Source: an uncultured Devosia sp.
Lineage (GTDB): Bacteria > Pseudomonadota > Alphaproteobacteria > Rhizobiales > Devosiaceae
Assembly (NCBI GenBank): GCA_934553185.1
Contig: CAKTFF010000186.1
Location: 1-5,258 of the forward strand
Direction of reading: 5' to 3'
DNA length: 5,258 bases
The notes below the pieces were generated by a model. It searched no databases, was not told the origin of the DNA, and saw only the letters and a program-made list of their open reading frames with translations. A program made the translations under genes and the position numbers. Of this stretch, positions 1 to 5,258 are shown one piece after another (position 1 is the first letter of the stretch; each line of letters starts with the position of its first letter).

Positions 1-1
1 C

Positions 2-1210
2 TTCGTGCGCAGCCGCGATGGCGTGCTCGAGGCGCGGCCGTTGAAGGGCACGCTCAAGCGCGGACAAACGCTGGCGGAGGATCAGGCCGGACGCGCCGCC
101 CTGGCTGCCGACCAAAAGAACCGCGCGGAAAACCTGATGATCGTTGATTTGCTGCGCAACGATCTGGGGCGCATCAGCACAATCGGCTCGGTCAAGGTGA
201 CGGACCTTTTCACCGTCGAGACCTATCGCACGCTGCACACCATGACGTCGGGCATTACCGCCCGGCGCCGTCCCGATGTGTCCACAACCAAGCTGCTCGA
301 AAACCTCTTTCCCTGCGGCTCGATTACCGGCGCCCCCAAGCTGCGGGCCATGGAAATCATCAACGAGGTGGAAGCCGAACCGCGCGGGGTTTATACCGGC
401 TCGATCGGCTATTTTGCTCCAGGTGGCGACCTCCATCTCAATGTGGCGATCCGCACGGCGGTGGTCGACGAGCAAGGGCGCGGCGAGATCGGCATTGGCG
501 GCGGCATTGTCGCCGACAGTGTTGCCGAAGACGAATATCGCGAGGCCTTGCTGAAAATGGCGTTTTTGCGCGACCCCGGTCCCGACGTGACGCTGATCGA
601 AACCCTGCTGCGCCAGGCTGATGGGCAGTATTGGCTTTTGGAGCGGCACCTCGAACGCCTGGAGCAATCCGCCCGCTATTTCGACCTGCCGTTCGAGCGC
701 GATGCTGTTCTGGGTTTACTGGACAGCGTCCCGGCGTCCGAGACGCCCCTGCGCGTGCGGCTGACGCTAGCGGCCGATGGGCCAGCGGTATCGGCTGCTG
801 CCCTGCCCGCTAATCCAGATGTTTTCCGCTTCGTTATTGCGCCCGAACGGCTTGACGGGCAGATGCTGTGGCTGAGGCACAAGACCACCCATCGCGACTT
901 CTATGATGCGCCGCGTCAACGCGCGCAGGCCGCCTTGGGGGTGGATGAAGTGGTGTTTCTGAACGAACGGGACGAGTTGACCGAAGGCTCGATCACCAAC
1001 CTCTTCGTCGAGCGGGACGGGCAACTGCTGACGCCGCCCTTGTCCTCGGGTCTTCTGCCGGGCACCCTACGGGCCGAACTGCTGGCCACCGGCCGCGCTC
1101 GCGAACAGGTGCTCGGTCCAAGCGACTTGCGCGAAGCCGAGGCGATTTGGCTGGGCAATTCGGTGCGTGGCCTGCTGCGGGCCGAGTGGATAAAGGATGA
1201 AGGGCAATGA
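2..1210 (+). CDS. pabB: Fused aminodeoxychorismate synthase component I / aminodeoxychorismate lyase (PabB-PabC), 5'-truncated by the window edge
   Basis: This is the C-terminal part (about 402 codons) of a bifunctional enzyme of p-aminobenzoate synthesis for folate. The first domain converts chorismate plus ammonia to 4-amino-4-deoxychorismate (ADC). The second removes pyruvate to give p-aminobenzoate. Numbering from the first whole codon (2-4), residues 1 to about 190 are the end of a chorismate-binding domain, with RNDLGR (52-57), GSITGAPK (106-113) and GIGGGIVADS (164-173). The motif PLKGT places a lysine at 15 (codon 44-46). A lysine here is typical of PabB, whereas anthranilate synthases carry alanine, so this supports ADC synthase over TrpE. 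Residues from about 195 to the end match a fold-type IV PLP enzyme: likely PLP lysine K294 (codon 881-883), TEGSITNLF (327-335) and LLPGTLR (351-357). The reading frame is open to the window edge, so the GTG at 5 is not the start. The stop overlaps the pncA start. An ammonia-supplying PabA subunit is not visible here. Confidence 0.93.
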   Translation, partial: FVRSRDGVLEARPLKGTLKRGQTLAEDQAGRAALAADQKNRAENLMIVDLLRNDLGRISTIGSVKVTDLFTVETYRTLHTMTSGITARRRPDVSTTKLLENLFPCGSITGAPKLRAMEIINEVEAEPRGVYTGSIGYFAPGGDLHLNVAIRTAVVDEQGRGEIGIGGGIVADSVAEDEYREALLKMAFLRDPGPDVTLIETLLRQADGQYWLLERHLERLEQSARYFDLPFERDAVLGLLDSVPASETPLRVRLTLAADGPAVSAAALPANPDVFRFVIAPERLDGQMLWLRHKTTHRDFYDAPRQRAQAALGVDEVVFLNERDELTEGSITNLFVERDGQLLTPPLSSGLLPGTLRAELLATGRAREQVLGPSDLREAEAIWLGNSVRGLLRAEWIKDEGQ

Positions 1211-1839
1211 TCGACATCAATCCGGGCGACGTGCTGGTCGTGGTGGACATGCAATATGATTTCCTGCCCGGCGGCAGTCTTGCCGTCGCGGGCGGGGATG
1301 AAATCGTGCCGCTGATTAACCAGCTGGCCAGGCGGTTCCGCAATGTCGTCCTGACTCAGGACTGGCACCCGGCCGACCACGTCTCTTTTGCCAGCCAGCA
1401 CGAGGGCAAGCAGCCGTTCGAGATGATCGAGCTTTCTTACGGCTCCCAGGTGCTTTGGCCCGACCATTGCATTTGGGGCAGCCATGGCGCCCAAATCACC
1501 TCGGACCTCGACATTCCCCATGCGCAACTGATCATCCGCAAAGGCTATAACCGCGAGATCGACAGCTATTCCGGCTTCCAGGAAGCGGACCGCGAGACGG
1601 TAACGGGCCTCGCGGGCTATCTCAACGAGCGCGATGTTGACCGGCTCTATGTTGTGGGGCTGGCGACGGACTTCTGCGTGGGCTGGACCGCCATCGACGC
1701 CGCAGCAGGCGGGTTCGACGTCACGGTAATCGAGGATGCGACGCGGGCTATCGACAATGCCGGATCACTGCAGCGGGCCTGGGCCGATATTGCGGAGGCG
1801 GGTGTCGGGCGGGTGATGAGCCGGGAGATCCTGGGGTAA
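1207..1839 (+). CDS. pncA: Nicotinamidase (nicotinamide deamidase)
   Basis: This complete 210-residue cytosolic isochorismatase-fold hydrolase turns nicotinamide into nicotinate and ammonia, feeding the Preiss-Handler route of NAD salvage. Family catalytic residues are all visible: D14 in VVDMQYDF, K112 in IIRKGY, and nucleophile C157 in GLATDFCV, which also holds the conserved cis-peptide region. Metal ligands are D52 and H54 in QDWHPADH, with H58 and H87 (WPDHC) in the remaining positions. Length matches bacterial PncA. The ATG overlaps the upstream stop as ATGA. A Shine-Dalgarno AAAGGA at 1192-1197 lies 9 nt upstream, which supports this start. Overlap implies co-transcription and translational coupling with the folate gene, although the two pathways share no obvious step. 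The product could also act on pyrazinamide-like amides, as the family does. Confidence 0.95.
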   Translation: MIDINPGDVLVVVDMQYDFLPGGSLAVAGGDEIVPLINQLARRFRNVVLTQDWHPADHVSFASQHEGKQPFEMIELSYGSQVLWPDHCIWGSHGAQITSDLDIPHAQLIIRKGYNREIDSYSGFQEADRETVTGLAGYLNERDVDRLYVVGLATDFCVGWTAIDAAAGGFDVTVIEDATRAIDNAGSLQRAWADIAEAGVGRVMSREILG

Positions 1840-1854
1840 CCGGACTTTCAGTCG

Positions 1855-1955
1855 ACACCCTCCCCCTTGCGGGGAGGGATCAAGGGTGGGGGATGATTGG
1901 CCACAGTATTGGGGCTCTCGACACCCCCTCCCATCCTCCCCCGTCAAGGGGGAGG
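1855..1955. repeat. GC-rich double-hairpin intergenic repeat between convergent genes
   Basis: Two C-rich/G-rich hairpins lie in the pncA-grpE gap. The first pairs CCCTCCCC (1858-1865) with GGGGAGGG (1871-1878) around a 5-nt loop. The second pairs CCTCCCCC (1935-1942) with GGGGGAGG (1948-1955), also around a 5-nt loop. Both are perfect 8-bp stems. Each unit is led by a near-identical TCGACACCC (1852-1860 and 1918-1926), so the element looks like two related units. Similar C-tract/G-tract palindromes are dispersed between genes in many Hyphomicrobiales genomes; this is recognition from memory. Neither stem is followed by a T-run on either strand, so it is not a classical intrinsic terminator, though the folded RNA could slow or stop convergent transcription. 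Confidence 0.7.
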
Positions 1956-1993
1956 CGCCGCATTTAGCTCGTGGGAAATTAAGCGCAGGCGCC

Positions 1994-2032
1994 CAAGAGC
2001 TGAGCGTTTCACGTGAAACCTAGGCGCTCTTG
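1994..2032. repeat. Inverted-repeat arms flanking the parS-like palindrome
   Basis: CAAGAGC (1994-2000) and its exact complement GCTCTTG (2026-2032) bracket the 14-bp palindrome almost symmetrically: the arms centre on 2013 and the palindrome on 2012.5. The right arm lies inside the last codons of grpE. In grpE mRNA the outer 7-bp stem and the inner palindrome could fold into one interrupted hairpin straddling the stop codon, possibly protecting or ending the transcript. No T-run follows. Confidence 0.5.
2006..2019. other. Probable parS centromere site (ParB-binding palindrome)
   Basis: GTTTCACGTGAAAC is a perfect 14-bp palindrome identical to the core of the conserved bacterial chromosomal parS site, TGTTTCACGTGAAACA; only the outermost pair differs (C at 2005, C at 2020). 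In chromosomal ParABS systems, ParB binds such sites as a CTP-dependent clamp, and parS sites cluster near the replication origin. A specific 14-mer is expected by chance about 0.02 times in a 5-Mb genome. The site lies directly against the grpE stop codon (2020-2022) and outside any coding sequence. No parA or parB gene is in the window, so the call rests on the motif alone. Confidence 0.8.
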
Positions 2033-2601
2033 TCGACCGCCTCATCGGCTGAAGCCTGCGCGGGCCCGCCCTTGGCGACGCCGACCATGGCCGGGCGCAA
2101 TACGCGGTCGCCGATAGCAAAACCGGCCTGAACCACCTGCACAACCGTGCCTTCGGGGCGCGTGGCGTCCGGCACTTCGAACATGGCCTGGTGGCGATGG
2201 GGATCGAACTTCTGCCCTTCGGCCTCGATCGGCTTGACGCCATGCTTGGCCAGAAGCCGCTGCATTTCGCGCTCAGTCATCTCGATGCCTTCGATCAGCG
2301 ACTTGGTGGTCGCATCACCTGATTCGCGCGCGTCAGCCGGCAGCACCATCAGCGCACGGCTCAAGGCATCGGTGGCGCTCAGCATGTCGCGGGCAAAGCC
2401 GGCAATGGCATAGGAGCGCGTGTCGTTGACATCGCGCTCGGTTCGCTTGCGCAGGTTTTCCATCTCGGCATGGCTGCGCAGCACGCGGTCCTTGAGCTCG
2501 GCATTTTCGGCGCGCAGCGCTTCAATCGGGTCGATTTCCGGCGCATCGTTGATTTCGTTTTCAGGCGTCTCGCCCGACGCGGCGTTCTCGTCGCTCATCA
2601 T
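2020..2601 (-). CDS. grpE: GrpE, nucleotide exchange factor of the DnaK chaperone
   Basis: GrpE is a cytosolic homodimer that releases ADP from DnaK, resetting the DnaK-DnaJ folding cycle, and acts as a thermosensor. The 193-residue product has the family plan. An acidic disordered N-terminus (about 1-25) is followed by a long helical/coiled-coil region (about 26-85) containing [15 protein letters not shown]-terminal beta-wing (about 120-177) has [13 protein letters not shown] and [14 protein letters not shown], corresponding to the GrpE signature. Two ATGs are adjacent (2601 and 2598). The first is chosen because GGAA lies 7 nt upstream. An in-frame TTG at 2664 would lengthen the protein, but it falls inside the -35 element of a heat-shock promoter and is rejected. 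The gene lies downstream of hrcA on the same strand, 198 bp away, with its own promoter. Its stop abuts the parS-like site. Confidence 0.96.
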   Translation of the reverse strand: MMSDENAASGETPENEINDAPEIDPIEALRAENAELKDRVLRSHAEMENLRKRTERDVNDTRSYAIAGFARDMLSATDALSRALMVLPADARESGDATTKSLIEGIEMTEREMQRLLAKHGVKPIEAEGQKFDPHRHQAMFEVPDATRPEGTVVQVVQAGFAIGDRVLRPAMVGVAKGGPAQASADEAVDKSA

Positions 2602-2636
2602 TGTTTCGTTCCGCACAGGTTTGGGATTGAAGCCGG

Positions 2637-2665
2637 ATATCGGCCAAACGGGATAGGTTTTCAAG
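2637..2665 (-). promoter_or_regulatory. Candidate sigma-32 (RpoH) heat-shock promoter of grpE
   Basis: Reading the minus strand, CTTGAA (2665-2660) is followed after 16 nt by CCGATAT (2643-2637). This resembles the RpoH consensus CTTGAA-N(13-17)-CCCATNT, with one clear departure in the -10 element. Predicted transcription would begin near 2630, giving a leader of about 30 nt before the grpE ATG. It fits the known heat induction of grpE in proteobacteria and implies that grpE can be expressed independently of hrcA. It also settles the grpE start, because the longer TTG start would overlap the -35 box. Confidence 0.7.
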
Positions 2666-2692
2666 TGTCGAGCGCGTGCGCCGGTCCTCCAA

Positions 2693-2784
2693 AGACCTCA
2701 TGGTGAGCCTGTCGAACCATGAGGTCGGGCGAGTGGAGGCTTGTTGCCACGACCTCGTGCTTCGACAGGCTCACCATGAAGTCT
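2693..2784. repeat. 92-bp imperfect palindrome between hrcA and grpE
   Basis: TCATGGTGAGCCTGTCGAA (2698-2716) is exactly complementary to 2761-2779. The pairing continues on the same axis (2738.5) outward to 2693/2784 with one mismatch. It continues inward through GAGGTCG (2721-2727) and CGACCTC (2750-2756) after a short imperfect patch. The result is a stem of about 35 bp with few interruptions and a 22-nt loop. The TTCGACAGGCTCACCATGA core is familiar from dispersed intergenic repeats in alphaproteobacteria (from memory). It lies 15 bp past the hrcA stop and about 28 bp upstream of the grpE -35 box, so in hrcA mRNA it could act as a 3' stabiliser or attenuator. No T-run follows on the minus strand. 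Confidence 0.85.
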
Positions 2785-2799
2785 AGTGGGAACGACAGA

Positions 2800-3873
2800 T
2801 CACCTTTTCCGCGCCATCATGGCGGTAATGACATTGGCCGTGTAATCCACCACCGGCACGATGCGCGCATAGTTGAGCCGTGTCGGGCCGATAACGCCCA
2901 GCACGCCCACGACCTTGTCGTTGGCGTCCTTGTAGGGGCTCAGGATCACCGAGGAGCCGGACAAGGAAAACAGCTTGTTTTCCGAGCCGATGAAGATGCG
3001 CACGCCTTGCGCTTTTTCGGCATCGCCCAAGAGTTCCAGCAGACCGTCCTTGCTTTCGAGTTCATCAAACAACTGCCGCATGCGCAACAGTTCATCCGAA
3101 GCCATGGCGTCGTTAAGGAGGTTCGCCCGGCCCCGCACGATCACCGTGGGTTGGCTGGTGGCCGAGGACTGGCCAAGCGTTGCAATGCCAGCATCCACCA
3201 GCTTTTGCGTCAACTCGTCGAGTTCGGCCCGCTGTTCGGCACGCTGCTCGCCAAGGGTCCGTCGGGCTTCGGCGATGGTATGACCGACCACATGGCGCGC
3301 GAGGAAATTGCCCGCCTGCGTCAAGGCTGAGGCGGTGAGGCCCGGCGGCACATCCATGATGCGGTTTTCCACCTGCCCGTCCTGCCCCACCAGGATTGCC
3401 ATGGCTCGGGTGGCATCGAGGCGCACGAATTCGAGATGGCGCAACACGAGGTCCGACTTGGCCGCGATTACGACGCCTGCGCCTTGGCTCAGCCCGCTCA
3501 AAAGCTGGCTGGCTTCGGTGAGGACGTCCTCCACTTGCCCGCGATGCTGCCCCTCGATGGACTGGGCGATCTGGGAGCGTTCGCGCTCGTCCACCGCGCC
3601 CACTTCCAGCATGGCATCCACGAAAAAGCGCAACCCGTCCTGCGTCGGCGCCCGGCCGGCCGAGGTATGGGGCGCCGCGATCAGCCCCAGATCCTCGAGG
3701 TCGGCCATGACATTGCGCACCGACGCGGGCGACAGGCCGGTCTGGAGCATGCGGGACAGGTCGCGCGACCCCACCGGCATGCCGGTGTCGAGATAACGCT
3801 CGACGATCTTGCGAAAAATGTCCTGGCTGCGGGCATTGAGCACGCTGAGAAAGTCTTCAGGTGGTCTGACCAT
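2800..3873 (-). CDS. hrcA: HrcA, heat-inducible transcription repressor
   Basis: HrcA is a dimeric repressor that binds CIRCE operators upstream of groESL or dnaK operons; its folding depends on GroEL, which links repression to chaperone supply. The 357-residue product is of normal length. An N-terminal winged helix (about 10-80) contains the family block GSRDLSRMLQTGLSPASVRN (35-54), followed by PHTSAGRAPT (68-77), which leads into the dimerisation region. The C-terminal family motif GPTRLNYARIVPVVDYTA begins at 329. The ATG at 3873 is the natural start because the protein begins just before the HTH, although no clear Shine-Dalgarno precedes it. It is divergent from rph (138-bp gap) and upstream of grpE. 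No CIRCE element (TTAGCACTC-N9-GAGTGCTAA) is seen in this gap or elsewhere in the window, so autoregulation through CIRCE is not supported and its targets lie elsewhere. Confidence 0.97.
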   Translation of the reverse strand: MVRPPEDFLSVLNARSQDIFRKIVERYLDTGMPVGSRDLSRMLQTGLSPASVRNVMADLEDLGLIAAPHTSAGRAPTQDGLRFFVDAMLEVGAVDERERSQIAQSIEGQHRGQVEDVLTEASQLLSGLSQGAGVVIAAKSDLVLRHLEFVRLDATRAMAILVGQDGQVENRIMDVPPGLTASALTQAGNFLARHVVGHTIAEARRTLGEQRAEQRAELDELTQKLVDAGIATLGQSSATSQPTVIVRGRANLLNDAMASDELLRMRQLFDELESKDGLLELLGDAEKAQGVRIFIGSENKLFSLSGSSVILSPYKDANDKVVGVLGVIGPTRLNYARIVPVVDYTANVITAMMARKR

Positions 3874-3912
3874 GGGTTTGGTTCAAATCGTCCGCTTTAA
3901 CTGTGGCACCTC

Positions 3913-3940
3913 ATTTAAGCGCATTGCCGCCCTGCGCCAA
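3913..3940 (-). promoter_or_regulatory. Possible sigma-70 type promoter of hrcA
   Basis: On the minus strand, TTGGCG (3940-3935) and TTAAAT (3918-3913) are separated by 16 nt and sit 40 bp upstream of the hrcA ATG. Each box matches four of six consensus bases (TTGACA, TATAAT). The -35 box falls inside the 26-bp dyad at 3926-3951. This is a weak, pattern-only call. Confidence 0.3.
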
Positions 3941-3951
3941 GGCAGTGCGGC
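3926..3951. repeat. 26-bp dyad in the hrcA-rph divergent intergenic region
   Basis: GCCGC (3926-3930) pairs with GCGGC (3947-3951), and CTGC (3932-3935) pairs with GCAG (3942-3945) on the same axis. The arms are 10 bp with one mismatch, around a 6-nt centre. The spacing and sequence differ from CIRCE (9-9-9), so it is not the HrcA operator. Its place between two divergent starts, overlapping the possible hrcA -35 box, would suit an operator for an unidentified regulator. It could equally be a fortuitous GC-rich hairpin. Confidence 0.45.
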
Positions 3952-4011
3952 TTGTGAGCGGGCGCCGGGAGGGTTAAGAGGCGGTTAACAGCAATTTTCT
4001 TCGGATACCCG

Positions 4012-4725
4012 ATGCGCCCTTCCGGACGTGAACCCCACCAGATGCGCGCCGTCTCGATCGAGCGCCATGTTGCCCAGAAGGCCGAGGGCTCGTGCCTTGT
4101 CTCGTTTGGTAACACCAAGGTGCTGGTCACCGCTTCTGTTGAAACCTCCATTCCCGGCTGGCTGCGCGGCAAGGGCCAGGGCTGGGTTACGGCTGAATAT
4201 GGCATGCTGCCCCGCGCGACCGGCCAGCGCACCCGCCGCGAAGCAACGGCCGGCAAGCAATCGGGCCGTACCCAGGAAATTCAGCGCCTGATCGGCCGCT
4301 CGCTGCGCGCCGTGGTCGACCTGCAGCTCTTGGGTGAAAATCAGGTGACGCTCGATTGCGACGTGCTGGAAGCCGATGGCGGCACCCGCACCGCGTCCAT
4401 CACCGGCGCCTATGTGGCGCTGGCCGATGCCATCAAGTGGATGGACGAGCGCAAGCTGACCAAGGGGGTGGCGCTGCGCGATTCGGTGGCTGCGGTGTCC
4501 TGCGGCATTTATCGCGGCACGCCGGTGCTGGACCTTGATTACCTTGAGGACGTCGAAGCCCATACCGACGCCAATTTCGTGATGACCGGCTCGGGCAAGT
4601 TCGTTGAAATCCAGGGCACGGCCGAGCAGGTGCCGTTTTCCCGCGATGAACTCAACAGCCTCATGGCGCTGGCCGAAGGGGGCATCGGCGAGCTGACGCT
4701 TCTGCAAGAGGAGGCGCTGCAATGA
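4012..4725 (+). CDS. rph: Ribonuclease PH
   Basis: RNase PH is a hexameric, phosphate-dependent 3'-5' exoribonuclease that trims tRNA 3' ends and helps degrade structured RNA. The 237-residue product is full length (family about 238). It opens with the expected MRPSGR...QMR sequence, which fixes the start although no strong Shine-Dalgarno is seen. Phosphate-site residues are present: R86 in SGRTQEIQR, and T125-R126 in GGTRTAS. D180 and D186 in [15 protein letters not shown] correspond to the metal-binding aspartates. [10 protein letters not shown] (197-206) and the C-terminal helix are also typical. There is no truncation, unlike the broken rph of E. coli K-12. The gene is first in a rightward operon and overlaps the next start by 4 bp (ATGA). 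Confidence 0.97.
   Translation: MRPSGREPHQMRAVSIERHVAQKAEGSCLVSFGNTKVLVTASVETSIPGWLRGKGQGWVTAEYGMLPRATGQRTRREATAGKQSGRTQEIQRLIGRSLRAVVDLQLLGENQVTLDCDVLEADGGTRTASITGAYVALADAIKWMDERKLTKGVALRDSVAAVSCGIYRGTPVLDLDYLEDVEAHTDANFVMTGSGKFVEIQGTAEQVPFSRDELNSLMALAEGGIGELTLLQEEALQ
4709..4714 (+). promoter_or_regulatory. Strong Shine-Dalgarno for the 46-codon ORF
   Basis: AGGAGG, within the longer AAGAGGAGG (4706-4714), lies 7 nt before the ATG at 4722 and inside the last codons of rph. It is the best ribosome-binding site in the window and is the main argument that the following short ORF is translated. Confidence 0.75.
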
Positions 4726-4862
4726 TCGGCTGGCTTCTCAAGAAAACGGCCAAGGCGCAAGCCAAGCCGGTTGCCGCAACGCGCCCGCATGAACCGGCCA
4801 ACTGCCCCTTGTGGCACGATGTTGCCCGCGCACTCGACAGCAAGCCAAGGGCTGCCAAATGA
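4722..4862 (+). CDS. Small uncharacterised protein (46 aa) between rph and rdgB
   Basis: I do not recognise this gene. It encodes 46 residues beginning MIGWLLKK and ending KPRAAK, and is strongly basic (9 K/R against 3 D/E). It has a single cysteine in CPLWHD (28-33) flanked by histidines at 23 and 32, and a short N-terminal hydrophobic stretch too brief to span a membrane. The case for a real gene is architectural. A full AGGAGG lies 7 nt upstream, the start overlaps the rph stop as ATGA, and the stop overlaps the rdgB start as ATGA. It therefore fills the rph-rdgB gap exactly and would couple translation across the operon. Its role may be a small protein linked to RNA or nucleotide housekeeping, or simply a coupling leader for rdgB. 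Neither can be shown here. Confidence 0.65.
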   Translation: MIGWLLKKTAKAQAKPVAATRPHEPANCPLWHDVARALDSKPRAAK

Positions 4863-5258
4863 GCACCATCCCTCCGCTCCGCCGGGGCGACCGGCTGGTG
4901 ATTGCCACGCACAATGCCGGCAAGCTCGCCGAATTTCGCGAGCTGTTTGCCCCGTTTGGGCTGGAGCTCACATCGGCCGGCGAGCTGGGCCTGCCCGAGC
5001 CGGAAGAAACCGGCACCACTTTCGCCGAAAATGCCCGCATCAAGGCCCATGCCGCCGCCAAGGCGTCCGGCATGCTGGCGCTGAGCGACGATTCGGGGCT
5101 TTGCGTCGATGCCCTGGGCGGCGATCCAGGAGTTTATACCGCCGATTGGGCCGGTGTGCCGCGCAACTTTGCCAATGCCATGAAGCGCGTCGAGGATGCG
5201 TTGCAGGCGGTGGGGGCGACAACGCCGGAGCAGCGCCGGGCCTCGTTCAACGCTACCT
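4859..5258 (+). CDS. rdgB: RdgB/HAM1 non-canonical purine NTP pyrophosphatase, 3'-truncated by the window edge
   Basis: This enzyme hydrolyses dITP, ITP and XTP to monophosphate and pyrophosphate, keeping deaminated purines out of DNA and RNA. The first 133 residues are visible, about two thirds of a usual 200-215. Motifs in order are [13 protein letters not shown] (14-26, substrate loop), [14 protein letters not shown] (50-63, with metal-site E57), [13 protein letters not shown] (76-88, with catalytic aspartates D77/D78) and [10 protein letters not shown] (90-99), the alphaproteobacterial form of the family's PG-YSARYAG. The ATG overlaps the small ORF's stop, and AAGGG at 4847-4851 lies 7 nt upstream. 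The frame stays open to the last base, so the gene continues outside. It is third in the rph operon. Confidence 0.95.
   Translation, partial: MSTIPPLRRGDRLVIATHNAGKLAEFRELFAPFGLELTSAGELGLPEPEETGTTFAENARIKAHAAAKASGMLALSDDSGLCVDALGGDPGVYTADWAGVPRNFANAMKRVEDALQAVGATTPEQRRASFNAT

Noticed and set aside
1185..1193. AGTGGATAA, one mismatch from a DnaA box (TGTGGATAA)
   Set aside because: It is a lone imperfect copy inside coding sequence with no neighbouring boxes or AT-rich unwinding region, so there is no support for an origin here despite the parS-like site.
916..1527. 203-codon minus-strand frame spanning the pabB end and pncA start
   Set aside because: It lies opposite two genes with conserved motifs on the plus strand and is a codon-bias shadow without domain content.
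1858..1878. Intrinsic terminator for pncA
   Set aside because: The hairpin is perfect but followed by ATCAAGG rather than a T-run, so it is annotated only as a repeat.
2602..2664. N-terminal extension of GrpE from a TTG at 2664
   Set aside because: The extra 21 residues do not resemble GrpE, the start is TTG, and it overlaps the -35 element of the likely heat-shock promoter.
2719..3330. 203-codon plus-strand frame over the 3' end of hrcA
   Set aside because: Histidine-, glutamine- and arginine-rich translation antisense to conserved HrcA. Its start lies inside the palindromic repeat, so it is not credible as a gene.
3436..3900. 154-codon plus-strand frame opposite the hrcA N-terminus
   Set aside because: It is antisense to the winged-helix coding region of HrcA and has no recognisable domain or ribosome-binding support.
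3985..4722. 245-codon open frame on the minus strand across the whole of rph
   Set aside because: It mirrors a clearly recognised, full-length RNase PH with all catalytic motifs. Long antisense frames are common in GC-rich genes, and the translation shows no recognisable domain.

Overview
The window looks like ordinary chromosomal DNA from a GC-rich alphaproteobacterium, most likely Hyphomicrobiales (Devosia or a relative is a guess). The evidence is the divergent grpE-hrcA / rph-rdgB arrangement, the strong GC bias at third codon positions, an alphaproteobacterial-style heat-shock promoter, and intergenic GC-rich hairpin repeats of a kind scattered through such genomes. There is no sign of phage, transposase, CRISPR or recent gene transfer.

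Layout, left to right. Positions 2-1210 (+) hold the 3' part of a fused folate gene: the end of a PabB-type aminodeoxychorismate synthase domain joined to a PabC-type aminodeoxychorismate lyase domain. It overlaps by 4 bp (ATGA) with a complete nicotinamidase gene, pncA (1207-1839, +). Next comes a convergent, gene-free gap (1840-2019) carrying a GC-rich double-hairpin repeat. The gap ends in a perfect 14-bp palindrome, GTTTCACGTGAAAC (2006-2019), which matches the core of the bacterial centromere site parS and abuts the grpE stop codon. On the minus strand, hrcA (3873-2800) is followed by grpE (2601-2020). The 198 bp between them hold a 92-bp imperfect palindrome and then a good sigma-32 (RpoH) type promoter for grpE. 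A 138-bp divergent gap (3874-4011) contains a 26-bp dyad. To its right is a tightly coupled plus-strand operon: rph (RNase PH), an unrecognised 46-codon ORF with a textbook Shine-Dalgarno, and rdgB/HAM1 (NTP pyrophosphatase), which runs off the window. Both junctions are ATGA overlaps.

Functionally, the minus-strand pair belongs to the heat-shock system: HrcA is the CIRCE repressor and GrpE the DnaK nucleotide-exchange factor. The rightward operon concerns RNA 3'-end processing and nucleotide-pool cleaning. The left pair makes p-aminobenzoate for folate and recycles nicotinamide for NAD. The most notable items are the probable parS centromere site, which implies an origin-proximal location, and the tiny coupled ORF between rph and rdgB. 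No wholly new multi-gene system is visible.
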